NCBI GenBank assembly: GCA_945881905.1
Contig: CAMCVV010000004.1
Span: forward strand, 1-64,000
Reading direction: 5' to 3'
DNA: 64,000 nt
Source of the DNA: Paenibacillus alvei
Lineage (GTDB): Bacteria > Bacillota > Bacilli > Paenibacillales > NBRC-103111
Position numbers and translations under genes: made by a program
Shown: piece by piece, positions 36,347-45,787 of the stretch
Layout of the letters: each line of letters starts with the position of its first letter
Position numbering within the stretch: the first letter of the stretch is position 1
Notes under the pieces: model-generated
What the model was told of the DNA's origin: nothing
Database searches by the model: none
The model's input: the letters and a program-made list of their open reading frames with translations, nothing else

Positions 36347-37129
36347 CTATTGCGCAATGATGTGCTCAATTGCTTCAGCTACGTTCGCTACGATATGTCG
36401 AGCGAATGTCTTCACATCGGGATGTGAATGACGCATCGCATAACTATGTGGTGTTACTTCGAACATGGATATATCATTGAAAGAATCCCCGATACAAGCA
36501 ACTTCATCTACGGTAATATTCAGAATATCAAGCATATATAATAAAGCAGACCCTTTCGAAATGCCTTTGGGCATAATATCTAAGCAGTCAATATCAGAGA
36601 TGAATTGAGTTAATTGATCCCCATAATGCAATTCGAGGTTACGTTTGATCGTAAGTAGCTCTTGGATATCCCCAAAGTAGGACAGTTTGCAAACAGGTAA
36701 TTCATGTTCTATGGCTTCTTCTGCATGGTGTAGAATTCGAAAAGGTTCAAACATTCGAGCTTGTATGGCATCTGATGCGTTCGTTAATTGACTTATATAA
36801 TTGGCTTCTCCTGAACAAATTAACCGAACAATAGTAGGAGATGATGTCATCGTATACGCTTGTCTGGCTAGTGATGGTTCGAAATAAGTAGACTGTAACA
36901 GCTGTCCATCAGATGAATGAATAAATGCACCATTTTGCGAAATACATATACAATTCTGATCGATCTGTGTGATGATTTTATTCATTTCACTCCGCATTCT
37001 ACCAGAAGCAAGCGCGAAAGCTATACCCTGTGTTCTCGAGAGATGAAGTGCTTCGAATTCTCGAGTCGATACTTCTTTGTTTGCATCAAGTAAAGTCCCG
37101 TCTAGATCGCTGACGATTAATTTGATCAA
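36347..37129 (-). CDS. HAD-superfamily Cof-type phosphatase
   Basis: HAD IIB phosphatase of 260 aa with VSDLDGTLLDAN near residues 5-16, LASGRM near 40, KGSALLYMLD near 190, and GDSFNDISMF near 212. Substrate unknown; related proteins dephosphorylate sugar phosphates or flavin intermediates. The frame opens at 37144 inside the Shine-Dalgarno GGAGGAC; TTG 37129 is the likely start. A perfect 9-bp hairpin (37198-37206/37220-37228) lies upstream in its leader. Confidence 0.87.
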   Translation of the reverse strand: MIKLIVSDLDGTLLDANKEVSTREFEALHLSRTQGIAFALASGRMRSEMNKIITQIDQNCICISQNGAFIHSSDGQLLQSTYFEPSLARQAYTMTSSPTIVRLICSGEANYISQLTNASDAIQARMFEPFRILHHAEEAIEHELPVCKLSYFGDIQELLTIKRNLELHYGDQLTQFISDIDCLDIMPKGISKGSALLYMLDILNITVDEVACIGDSFNDISMFEVTPHSYAMRHSHPDVKTFARHIVANVAEAIEHIIAQ

Positions 37130-37260
37130 TATGTTGTCCTCCAACGTTAGGGTATTCGTTTCATTATAGTATACATCAGTTAAGAGAGAAACCTATTCCT
37201 CTGTTCGACATGTATATATGAACAGAGGATAGTATAGATAATTTCATCGAGGATAAAACA

Positions 37261-37305
37261 AAAAAACGTGTTATTGCATGAGCAATGGGATATCACCACG
37301 TTTTT
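37261..37305 (-). terminator. Terminator of the membrane-anchored FAD oxidoreductase gene
   Basis: AAAAACGTG/CACGTTTTT outer stem (37262-37270 and 37297-37305) enclosing ATTGC/GCAAT; on the minus strand it is followed by a T-rich tract. Confidence 0.75.
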
Positions 37306-37375
37306 GGAGTCGCAACGACATAAATATTTTGAATATACCTTTGGTTAGGAACTCATTTTCCGAAGCGCTGCTGAG

Positions 37376-39127
37376 TTATTTATTTTTTTTCAATATATAC
37401 TGCGGATATACGATTTTCCCTTGATCGAGTTTTTGGAGTTCTTCTTCCGTCCAACCGATGAGTTTGTTTGTACTTGGGACGTTCATTAGTTTAATTGAAT
37501 ACTTAGTTTCGATATACCGATGCAAGCTGAGCATATCTGTTTGAGTTAGTTGTTTGATCTGTTTCTTCTTATTGATCTGCCCCAGAATGATCCCGATCGT
37601 TTCTGCAGCAATACTTGTGTTTGGTTGAATGCGGGTACTTCCATATGCTATAGCAGAAGAACCGACATTTTTCCCAGTCACCAAAACATTATCATAATTT
37701 TTCAAGAGAAAACTTCGCAGTGGCATACCGTATTTATCTGGACGCCCCATTTCAATTCCCCACTTATTCGAAGAGATGCCTTGTAAATCAAGTGGATAAC
37801 CCCCAATACTCACATTATCCCAGAACATTTTACCTGCCAAAAGATCGGATGGTTTCAACACATGTTCCATTTCATAATGATTATATTCACGAATATACGG
37901 ATAAGCTGGAATTCCATTCATTTCTGCTTGTTCCCATCCTGGCAGAGAACGTCGGAAATGCTCAAGAATGAGAGGAATTTCCTTACTACCTTTGGATATG
38001 GCTTCTTCTATAGATGTTAGATCGGAGGGATCGACTTTATAGATCAGAAGTGCATTGATCAGTACTTCACCATCTCGCTGATGAACTGCATTTAACCCTC
38101 TAAGAAATACATCTTCACGACTAGCTTGATACATCTTACTCATGCCACTAAAATTAATTGCATAATTCTTATCGATGAAAGCTGGTCCGAAACGTTTGTT
38201 GCGTTCGTTTCGATCCATTTGTTCGATTGATTTTTGGAATTGTGCCCAGTCTACATTTTTGAATTTCATCATGAGTCCTGCACTCATATATTCGATTGCT
38301 GTCTGTCCGTATACGGTTTCCAAACCAGGGAGCCGAGTTACATTGAGTTTGCTTAATAACGCAGCATGGTCTGTGTTATCGACCCAATACTTAGCAGAAA
38401 TTCGCTTCACTTCTTTCGATTTTGTGAGATATATCATGGAGTCGATTTGTGTTTCATTCGTTTCAGTAAGAGTTGGAGAAATATCTCTTATCGTGATATG
38501 AGACTCAACTGGAATTCCTTGTGTAAGTTGATTCACATAGCTCTCGAATTCATTTTTTTTGCGAATAGTAGCGTTTTTGAATCCATCAAATAACTTCTTG
38601 ACTCTACCTTGAAGTAAGGATTTACCGGAACCATCTTTGACTTCATCTAAAAAGAACATTTCTGCTTGTAACAGCTGACCTCCGAATCCTTCTCGAGGGT
38701 CTAATATTTTAACGCGAAGCCCTTCATCAACAGCTGCTCTAGCTAAATACAAACCTTCTATTTCACTTCCAATGATGACGACATCGAACACTTCATGATC
38801 CGTGTGCAAAGAATGGTCTTCTGCTTGTCCAACTGAAGGAGTAGGAAGAGACGAAACAGCTGGAGTTACTTTTTGGGGGGGCATGTCAATTGAATTTGGC
38901 GTTGCAATAGGAGTCACTCTTGGAGTAAGAGTTGGAATGAGAAGTGGGGTAGAAGTTGAAGCTGATAATTGCGTATTCACTGGTAGCGGTGTTACTTCGG
39001 TTGTATGCTGTGATGTGGAATTATAAATAAATATAGGTGGCTTTAACCATAGAATCGCGACAATGAATAAGGTCACAACAAACATAAGCAAGTAGAAAAA
39101 CATTAATCTAGATGATTGCGACCTCAT
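37376..39127 (-). CDS. Membrane-anchored FAD-dependent oxidoreductase
   Basis: A 583-aa protein. Residues 9-29 form one transmembrane anchor without a twin-arginine motif. Residues 35-105 are a Pro/Thr/Ser-rich linker with TP repeats. From about residue 113 follows an FAD-binding Rossmann motif (DVVIIGSEIEGLYLARAA), then a FAD_oxidored-type body (related to proteins annotated as xanthan lyase-like), with a late FAD contact in VLVTGKNVGSSAIAYG near 500. The substrate is unknown. ATG 39127 follows AAGGAG. It is divergent from the large secreted subtilase. Topology suggests the catalytic domain lies outside the cell. Confidence 0.8.
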   Translation of the reverse strand: MRSQSSRLMFFYLLMFVVTLFIVAILWLKPPIFIYNSTSQHTTEVTPLPVNTQLSASTSTPLLIPTLTPRVTPIATPNSIDMPPQKVTPAVSSLPTPSVGQAEDHSLHTDHEVFDVVIIGSEIEGLYLARAAVDEGLRVKILDPREGFGGQLLQAEMFFLDEVKDGSGKSLLQGRVKKLFDGFKNATIRKKNEFESYVNQLTQGIPVESHITIRDISPTLTETNETQIDSMIYLTKSKEVKRISAKYWVDNTDHAALLSKLNVTRLPGLETVYGQTAIEYMSAGLMMKFKNVDWAQFQKSIEQMDRNERNKRFGPAFIDKNYAINFSGMSKMYQASREDVFLRGLNAVHQRDGEVLINALLIYKVDPSDLTSIEEAISKGSKEIPLILEHFRRSLPGWEQAEMNGIPAYPYIREYNHYEMEHVLKPSDLLAGKMFWDNVSIGGYPLDLQGISSNKWGIEMGRPDKYGMPLRSFLLKNYDNVLVTGKNVGSSAIAYGSTRIQPNTSIAAETIGIILGQINKKKQIKQLTQTDMLSLHRYIETKYSIKLMNVPSTNKLIGWTEEELQKLDQGKIVYPQYILKKNK

Positions 39128-39283
39128 AATGAAACTCCTTATAATTCAACTTTAGTCATATTTTACCATTAATTATATTGAAAATACAACTATGTAAAAT
39201 TAAATTATAAAAGCATAAATATTATAAAAGTATTTATTCAATGGCATATGTTATGATTTTTAAAAAACGAATGGAGTATGATT

Positions 39284-42172
39284 ATGAAAAAGCATACAGC
39301 GATTTTGACTTTGTCGATTGGTGTTACGCTCATTTATGTTTTTTTATTTCATCCCGATCACACTTTCGCTCAAGATAATGGAACTTTATTCGATCAACAA
39401 CCAACGATCTCGCAACAAGAAATTGAATTCGAGGAGCAGATTCATCATGAGAAATCAAATCAAATCATTGTCAGATACAAAGAGGAGTATCATTCATCTT
39501 ATCTGCCGCAAACGATTTTACCGGGTTATCTTCTTGATACACAGAGCATAACGAACAACATCGAAATATTGACATTAAAGGATTCGAATCATGTAGAAGC
39601 AGCTATACATTCCTTTCTTGAAGACGATCGTGTACTTTCAGTAGAAAAAAACGTCAAGAGAGACATCTTTAATCTGAATATTGATGATCCTTATATCTCG
39701 TCTCAATGGAGTTTAACAGATATTCAAGCTCTTCATGCTTGGAACCAAATCTATCGCTTACACAAATCGATTGTCGTCGCAGTGTTAGACACTGGGATTA
39801 ATAGTGATCATCCTGATTTACAAAGTCGAATCTCTCCTCATGGATATAATTTCACTTCGAATGATAACAACACGACGGACGTTTTGGGACATGGAACACT
39901 CGTTTCTGGAATCATTGCAGCTCAGACAAACAATGGTATAGGGATTGCTGGTGTTGCAGGTAACTACGATGTTCAGATATTACCATTGAAAGTGTGTGGA
40001 CCATCAGGTTGCTACTCAAGTGAGATTATTTCCGCCATTCAATATGCAATCGATCAACAAGTGGATGTGATTAATATTAGTTTAGGCGGTGCATATTCTT
40101 CCGAAACTGAAAATTACATCATTCAAAAAGCCATACAATCAGGCATCGTTGTAATCGCTGCAGCTGGTAATCAAGGGGACTCCTCGTATTTCTATCCTGC
40201 TTCTTACGACAACGTAATTTCGGTTGGTTCAATATCGTCAAATCATGTTCGATCAAGTTTTTCAAACTTTAACAATAAAATTACTGTTGTAGCACCTGGC
40301 GAAGCTATTCTGACAACCACAAATAATGGAAATTATTCCGCCAGATATGGTACTTCATTTTCATCACCAATTGTTGCAGGAATCGCTGCAGTCATGAAAG
40401 GGATTGATCCTGAAATGGATGCATCAGATTTCAAACAACTGCTCAGTGTAACTTCTAAAGACTTAGGAACGGTAGGAAGAGACATTTACTATGGGTTTGG
40501 CAGTGTGGATATGAATCAAGCAGTGACTAAGGCATTAAGCACTACCAGGCAAAAACAAGGCAATTTACCTGGAAATATTAATCATTCAGGCTATTACGCG
40601 ACAAGCGGGGATTGGATATATTTTGCGAATGAAAATGATCAATATAGACTATATAAAATTCATAAAGAGGGGACTTCCATACAGAAACTTAGTAATGACT
40701 CTGTACAATATCTTAACGTATTCGATGATGTGGTCTATTACTCTAATGTTACGGATGGCTATAAGTTATATAAGATTGGCGCTGATGGTTCAGCTCGGCA
40801 AAAGTTAAATGATGATGCGAGCTTCTTCATTACAGTGGTAGACGGCTATGTATATTACAGCAATCAAAATGAAAATGATCATATGTATAAAATTTCGATA
40901 AATGGAACCCAAAAAACAAAGTTGAATGATGATCGTAGTAATTCACTACATGTATGGCAGGGCTGGGTCTATTATCAGAATCTCTCAGACGAATCTTCAT
41001 TATACCGAATAAGCATTGACGGGACATGGCGTTCGAAAATTATGGATGATCGTATGTGGTTTATCCAAGTTTCGGCAAATGAAATATTTTATCAAAATGA
41101 AAGTGATGGCGACAAAATATATAAAGTGAACACAAATGGTAGTTCTCGTACTAAGCTGAACAATGATAATTCGTGGTATCTCCATGCAGTTGGAGATTGG
41201 ATATTTTACAGCAATCGAGATGACGGTAATAAAATATATAAAATTCGCACGGACGGTACTTCCCGTAGCAAGATCAATGAGGATGCAAGTCGAAATCTGT
41301 ATGTGGTGGGTGATTGGATTTACTATGTCAATCGTGACGATAATAATCGAACATATCAAATACGTTTTGATGGATCAGGCAGACAGAAAAGCAGTCTCAA
41401 TGCGCTCCATATTTCATCCCTAGTATCCTATAATACACATGCGCACGATACATCACTTCGTTGGCGTGAAACAACTGGAGCGACATCCTACGCTGTGTAT
41501 CAAAATGGTGAACTGATCTCTACGGTATCCTCTTCGTCCAATAGCCATCAAATCTTGAATCTAATTCCTGGTGTTACCTATGAATTTTCTGTAATTCCGT
41601 TGATAGATACTCTGGAAGGAACAGGAATAAACATCCAAGTAACAACTGCGACTAAAGACGATGCAGCTATATTTTTCACCTTATCAGGAGCAGTTACACT
41701 TGCAGATGTGGATATCACGGACTATCGTACTTTCGCTGAATTGACTATTCAACTGAGCGATCCGATGACTTGGTCTAACGGAAGGCCTGTCGTGAATTCA
41801 CAAGGAATCATCCTCCTTGCGAATATAGCTGCAGATGGTCATTTTGAAATCAGTGGGATACCCGCGGGTACGTATGGATTGATCATAAATGCGAAAGGGT
41901 ATGGATTGAAATACATTCCTTCCTTTACATTGACTACCCATACGACAATGAGTCCAATTGAGTTAACGCCAGGGGATGTTGATCAGGATGGAAGGATCGA
42001 CGCTAAGGACCTGATCGAACTCATGGAACGGTATCGTCAACACTCAGCAGGTTTTGAACACATGGATTTTGATCGAAACGGTACGATTGATGCACAAGAT
42101 ATGCTGCAAATCATGAAGAGATATAATCTTCAGATAAGCGAATTGATTCCCTGGCAGAACACGAATCTCTGA
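39284..42172 (+). CDS. Secreted S8 subtilase with beta-propeller, Fn3 and dockerin modules
   Basis: Secreted multidomain protease of 962 aa. Signal peptide residues 1-30; propeptide about 45-125; subtilase domain with Asp169 (VVAVLDTGIN), His203 (GHGTLVSG) and Ser358 (GTSFSSPIVAG). Residues about 430-720 contain roughly seven repeats of some 40 residues with YYxN...LYKI..DG...KLN, matching DUF5050 beta-propeller blades. An Fn3-like domain (about 725-800), a carboxypeptidase-regulatory-like sandwich and a type I dockerin follow; the dockerin has two loops, DVDQDGRIDAKD and DFDRNGTIDAQD. ATG 39284 lies 6-7 nt behind TGGAGT. Confidence 0.9.
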   Translation: MKKHTAILTLSIGVTLIYVFLFHPDHTFAQDNGTLFDQQPTISQQEIEFEEQIHHEKSNQIIVRYKEEYHSSYLPQTILPGYLLDTQSITNNIEILTLKDSNHVEAAIHSFLEDDRVLSVEKNVKRDIFNLNIDDPYISSQWSLTDIQALHAWNQIYRLHKSIVVAVLDTGINSDHPDLQSRISPHGYNFTSNDNNTTDVLGHGTLVSGIIAAQTNNGIGIAGVAGNYDVQILPLKVCGPSGCYSSEIISAIQYAIDQQVDVINISLGGAYSSETENYIIQKAIQSGIVVIAAAGNQGDSSYFYPASYDNVISVGSISSNHVRSSFSNFNNKITVVAPGEAILTTTNNGNYSARYGTSFSSPIVAGIAAVMKGIDPEMDASDFKQLLSVTSKDLGTVGRDIYYGFGSVDMNQAVTKALSTTRQKQGNLPGNINHSGYYATSGDWIYFANENDQYRLYKIHKEGTSIQKLSNDSVQYLNVFDDVVYYSNVTDGYKLYKIGADGSARQKLNDDASFFITVVDGYVYYSNQNENDHMYKISINGTQKTKLNDDRSNSLHVWQGWVYYQNLSDESSLYRISIDGTWRSKIMDDRMWFIQVSANEIFYQNESDGDKIYKVNTNGSSRTKLNNDNSWYLHAVGDWIFYSNRDDGNKIYKIRTDGTSRSKINEDASRNLYVVGDWIYYVNRDDNNRTYQIRFDGSGRQKSSLNALHISSLVSYNTHAHDTSLRWRETTGATSYAVYQNGELISTVSSSSNSHQILNLIPGVTYEFSVIPLIDTLEGTGINIQVTTATKDDAAIFFTLSGAVTLADVDITDYRTFAELTIQLSDPMTWSNGRPVVNSQGIILLANIAADGHFEISGIPAGTYGLIINAKGYGLKYIPSFTLTTHTTMSPIELTPGDVDQDGRIDAKDLIELMERYRQHSAGFEHMDFDRNGTIDAQDMLQIMKRYNLQISELIPWQNTNL

Positions 42173-42228
42173 CATGTGAGTAAGATAGCTTTGAAATAAG
42201 ATATCGCGAATAGCATATAGCATACAAG

Positions 42229-42265
42229 AACAAGCGAGAGAATATGTTTCTCTCGCTTGTTTTTA
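42229..42265 (+). terminator. Terminator of the subtilase gene
   Basis: Stem AACAAGCGAGAGAA / TTCTCTCGCTTGTT followed by TTTT, 57 bp after the stop codon. Confidence 0.88.
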
Positions 42266-42522
42266 TGTATTCGTAGGGTAAGCTGTAAGAGCTTAATGTT
42301 AAGCTAGCAAGAATCATGGCCAATTCCGCACTTGAACAATGATCATAGATCGATGAATGATCAATTTGCGGATATAAGATTGTAGCAATTCTGGTCACCA
42401 ATACAGAAACGCATATATAGGCTAGTTGTTGTGCCTATGTTAAAATACCATGTATAATCATAATTTTATATGTATGAATATATATATTTTGAATTAAATC
42501 CAATCATAAGTATCATGTAGCT

Positions 42523-42788
42523 GTAGGTGATTTGTGGGTTATCGCAGGGTGAAGTAATAAAGATACGATTGACATCGAACTTGTTCGTGCAATCCAAGGC
42601 AATGCTTACGTACATGGTGCATATGAGATGAATCCTGCATATTACTTGCCTACAGATACCGGGACGTACATGCCGAGGTTAGCATTCTACCAGCAATCCA
42701 TCAAATCGATATCGACTTAGAAACAATACCAGAAATGCTCGGAAATCCAGATATTCAAGTGATTCGATCATACAAAGAGGATGGATAG
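42523..42788 (+). pseudogene. Possible decayed gene of unknown family
   Basis: The gap between the subtilase and the CDGSH gene shows coding-like pieces in different frames: VGDLWVIAG, a TGA stop, then DIELVRAIQGNAYVHGAYEM and a further frame with IDIDLETIPEMLGN, ending with a stop at 42788. The pieces have amino-acid composition like a real protein but no family is recognised. No start codon with a Shine-Dalgarno sequence is present. The rest of the gap (42270-42520) shows nothing. Confidence 0.3.
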
Positions 42789-42804
42789 GTGAACCCATCG
42801 TAAA

Positions 42805-42851
42805 TAAAATAAAGCTGGTTTTAAGAACGACAACGTCCTTAAAACCAGCTT
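42805..42851 (-). terminator. Terminator of the CDGSH gene
   Basis: Perfect 14-bp stem AAGCTGGTTTTAAG/CTTAAAACCAGCTT; on the minus strand TTTATTTTATTT follows. Confidence 0.88.
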
Positions 42852-42856
42852 GTTGA

Positions 42857-43051
42857 TTATGCTCTTACTTGACTATCGAATACACCTTTATGTGCTCCGT
42901 TACAAAACGGTTTGTTAGCAGACAATCCACATCTACATAAGTAGGTTGTTTCTTTGGTTGGGACAGTGTTGCCTTCTCCGTCGACAACATGAATCGTACC
43001 ATGAACAATCAGGGGTCCATGATCAGCAATTGTGATCTTCACGTCAGACAT
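42857..43051 (-). CDS. CDGSH-type iron-sulfur protein
   Basis: Small 64-aa protein that binds one 2Fe-2S cluster through three Cys and one His. The signature CRCGLSANKPFCNGAH near residues 39-54 is complete. Bacterial CDGSH proteins are thought to act in redox sensing or electron transfer; a specific role is not known. ATG 43051 follows GGAGG (in GAGGCGAG context). It is monocistronic with its own terminator. The upstream region to 43324 is extremely AT-rich (43075-43200). Confidence 0.9.
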   Translation of the reverse strand: MSDVKITIADHGPLIVHGTIHVVDGEGNTVPTKETTYLCRCGLSANKPFCNGAHKGVFDSQVRA

Positions 43052-43324
43052 TTTCTCGCCTCCATATATGTGTCGTTATTTATAAAATGTCATATAGGCA
43101 TAAACAACTATCTGTTTATAAACTATTATATTTTTATAAATTATATTATAATTATATAACTATAAATATTATTTATCTATAATTAATTTGTTAAATCATC
43201 CACATAAATGTGCTATTGTCGGATGCAAGGAATTCACCATCATCGATACGATAATTGTAACTGAAAACCATAAGTTAACCTATAATCATTTACCAAAAAT
43301 GAAATAAGTTTAGAGAGGTCAGAG

Positions 43325-44152
43325 ATGAACAAACATCATAGAGCCGATGAAGATTTATACGACCCACAATACGAAGATATGGATAGCGATCAACCTGAGT
43401 TTCAAGATGATGAACCTACGCCACCTACTCGGGATCGAAAATGGCTTACTGTGATGGTGTCGTTTGGTTTGGCATTGGTTTTGTTGGCAAATGGTTTAGC
43501 TTTTTTCCCGCAATGGTTTAATTTAGATGTTGTCAAATTCTTGGCAAAATCCAATGAATTATCGCAACGCGCAGACATTCAGCAATATAAGCAAGCCATC
43601 GTCATCGTCCGTGCTGGCAATAACAAGGGAACAGGATTTCACGTAGTGAATCCAAATGACTTAGATGAATACGGATATATCTTGACCAACGCTCATGTTA
43701 TTGAAGGGTTTACTGCTGTAGAGGTGTATGGATTAGATGGAGATTCCTACCCTGCAGAAGTGGTAGTGAAAGACGAAATACATGACGTTGCTGTTCTTCA
43801 CATTAAAGATGCTACCGTGGTTCCGCTTGAACGGTTGTCGCTGGTTACGCAACTTGAAATCATCGAAGGGCAACCGATCAAAGTGATCGGTAATCCACTT
43901 GTCTTCAATGGGATTGCGAATGAAGGTTTCGTAGGTCGGAATATTCAACTTGTAGGTTCAGACCAGCAAGTGATGTCAGTGCAAGCACCGATTTACCGTG
44001 GGAATAGCGGAAGTCCGGTTATCGCCGAAGATGGAAAAGTGGTCGGGATGATTTTTGCTACAAGTCAAATTGTCGAAAACGGTACGTCCATCAAAGTTGG
44101 ACTTGCGATTCCGAGCTCAATCATTGAAACACTGATGAGTCAGTTACCATGA
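43325..44152 (+). CDS. Membrane-anchored trypsin-like serine protease (HtrA-like, no PDZ)
   Basis: A 275-aa protease. Residues 1-38 are acidic and cytosolic, residues about 40-62 form a single anchor, and the rest is a trypsin-like domain outside the membrane. The triad is His124 (TNAHVIEG), Asp154 (HDVAVLHI) and Ser228 (RGNSGSP). The PDZ domain of classic HtrA/DegP is absent, so substrate recognition and regulation should differ. ATG 43325 follows AGAGAGGTCAGAG. It is a stand-alone gene. Confidence 0.87.
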   Translation: MNKHHRADEDLYDPQYEDMDSDQPEFQDDEPTPPTRDRKWLTVMVSFGLALVLLANGLAFFPQWFNLDVVKFLAKSNELSQRADIQQYKQAIVIVRAGNNKGTGFHVVNPNDLDEYGYILTNAHVIEGFTAVEVYGLDGDSYPAEVVVKDEIHDVAVLHIKDATVVPLERLSLVTQLEIIEGQPIKVIGNPLVFNGIANEGFVGRNIQLVGSDQQVMSVQAPIYRGNSGSPVIAEDGKVVGMIFATSQIVENGTSIKVGLAIPSSIIETLMSQLP

Positions 44153-44240
44153 ACAGCCAATTCAAAAACATGGATGAATCGGACATAACCTTCTGTTACG
44201 ATCTTCTGTAATTCTTTGCTATGTACTTCATGTGAAACAT

Positions 44241-44267
44241 AAAAAAGCCCTTCATGCTGAAGGACTT
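44241..44267 (-). terminator. Terminator of the aminotransferase gene
   Basis: Minus-strand stem GTCCTTC/GAAGGGC (one mismatch) followed by TTTTTT. Confidence 0.8.
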
Positions 44268-44300
44268 AACTTAAACCTACTATATTCCTTTGAGAGGTTA

Positions 44301-45608
44301 CTAAACAGGTTGTAAATCCATTGCCCCACGATAAATCAATGCGAACAATTCCTCTAAATCGGATTCTTCGATACAAGAAAAGGCCACGCGTAAATCATGT
44401 TTACCTAAAGCGATCGTGCCTACACCATACTGTTGTAGTAAATGTGTGCGCAACTCTTCTGCATTCACATCTCGTAATTTGAGGCACATGAAATAACCGG
44501 AATTAAACGGATAGTAGTCCCATGCATTGTTGTATTTTCCGCTGTCTAATATGGCTTTCGTGCGATTCGCTCGACTTTTCATGATGTGGTATTTTTCTTG
44601 CTTCTGTTTGTCGAATTCAGGTGATTGCAATGCATGAAGGATGAACGTTTGTGAGGGGTGAGGTCCACTTGAGATGGTAGCCCGGATAATGCCCATGGTT
44701 TTTTGTTCTAATGCTGCAAGTAAAGCATCACTAACTCCCGCATACGTAATGAAACCTACGCGAAAGCCCCACACATATTCTTCTTTGGTCGCACCATCAA
44801 CTTTGATGGCCAAGACACGAGGGTGAAGCTTAGCGAGATGTCCGAACAATGATTCTTGTATGGAATCTTCGAAAAATAATCCGAAATAGGCGTCGTCTGT
44901 AATCACAACGACGTTGATACCTGCTTCAGCAGCTTCATGGATAACTGCAATGATGCGGTTACTTTCTTCTACACCCGGCGTGTATCCAGTAGGATTGTTA
45001 GGAAAGTTCAGCATTACAATGGCTTTTCCTTTGTGTTGTTGAGCAAGCAAAGCAACACGTAATCCAGCTACATTGAATTGATTCTGATCATTATATAAAG
45101 GGTAGTTCACAATGCGAGCACCGCGACGAACTTCATAAGTAAGTTCATAATTTTCCCAGTTTTTATCAGGGATAATGACAACATCGTCAGCATCTACGAA
45201 TAAATCCGCTGTGATACTAAGACCATGGGTTAGTGCGTTGGTTACGATTGGATTGCTACATAATATCCCTTGCAAACTCGGATTTTCTTGAAGCATTTTT
45301 GCGCGCCAAGCCGTTCGTAGTTCAGGCTTGCCCGCAGGTGGAGCATATTCATACAAATCTTTGGGTGCATAAGCAGATAGTGTATCTTGAATTACTTTCA
45401 AATGCATCGGTTGATTGTTTTCTAATGCAATGCCGATCGTTGCATTGAATGTTTTGGCCATCAATTTCGCTTCTGCCGATTGATTGAGAATGCCTTCTTT
45501 GGGGAAATACAGTGCTTTACCCAGTGTTGATAACATGTCATACACATGAGCATTTTCTTTTTGTAAGGTCTCATTCAGCTTACTGGCTGAGGGGTTCATG
45601 TCATTCAT
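44301..45608 (-). CDS. PLP-dependent aminotransferase class I/II
   Basis: Fold type I aminotransferase of 435 aa. Visible motifs: NFPNNPTGYTPG (near residue 215), ITDDAYFGLFF (near 250), and the region KVDGATKEEYVWGFRVG (near 280) that holds the PLP lysine. The substrate is unknown. It lacks the short N-terminal arm of typical AspC and is longer than most (about 390 aa). ATG 45608 follows GGAAGGATGA. It is divergent from the malic enzyme gene. Confidence 0.85.
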   Translation of the reverse strand: MNDMNPSASKLNETLQKENAHVYDMLSTLGKALYFPKEGILNQSAEAKLMAKTFNATIGIALENNQPMHLKVIQDTLSAYAPKDLYEYAPPAGKPELRTAWRAKMLQENPSLQGILCSNPIVTNALTHGLSITADLFVDADDVVIIPDKNWENYELTYEVRRGARIVNYPLYNDQNQFNVAGLRVALLAQQHKGKAIVMLNFPNNPTGYTPGVEESNRIIAVIHEAAEAGINVVVITDDAYFGLFFEDSIQESLFGHLAKLHPRVLAIKVDGATKEEYVWGFRVGFITYAGVSDALLAALEQKTMGIIRATISSGPHPSQTFILHALQSPEFDKQKQEKYHIMKSRANRTKAILDSGKYNNAWDYYPFNSGYFMCLKLRDVNAEELRTHLLQQYGVGTIALGKHDLRVAFSCIEESDLEELFALIYRGAMDLQPV

Positions 45609-45787
45609 TCATCCTTCCACATATCGAATACAGATCATGATCATAACGCATATTAGTATAGCATTTTCTAAGAGACTCGTCATCCTTAACCGCAGTGTTC
45701 AGGTGATCTTATTTTTGCAAACATAAAAATTATGGTATGATAAAAATGTGATTTTAAGCTATATATACCAAATAAGGAGTGAGATGG

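Noticed and set aside
36323-36353. GCAATAG/CTATTGC hairpin between the helicase and HAD genes
   Set aside because: It runs into the stop codon region of the HAD gene and has no T tract, so a terminator call is not supported.
38800-39130. Tat-type export of the FAD oxidoreductase
   Set aside because: The N-terminus has no twin-arginine pair before the hydrophobic segment, so it is described as a simple membrane anchor.
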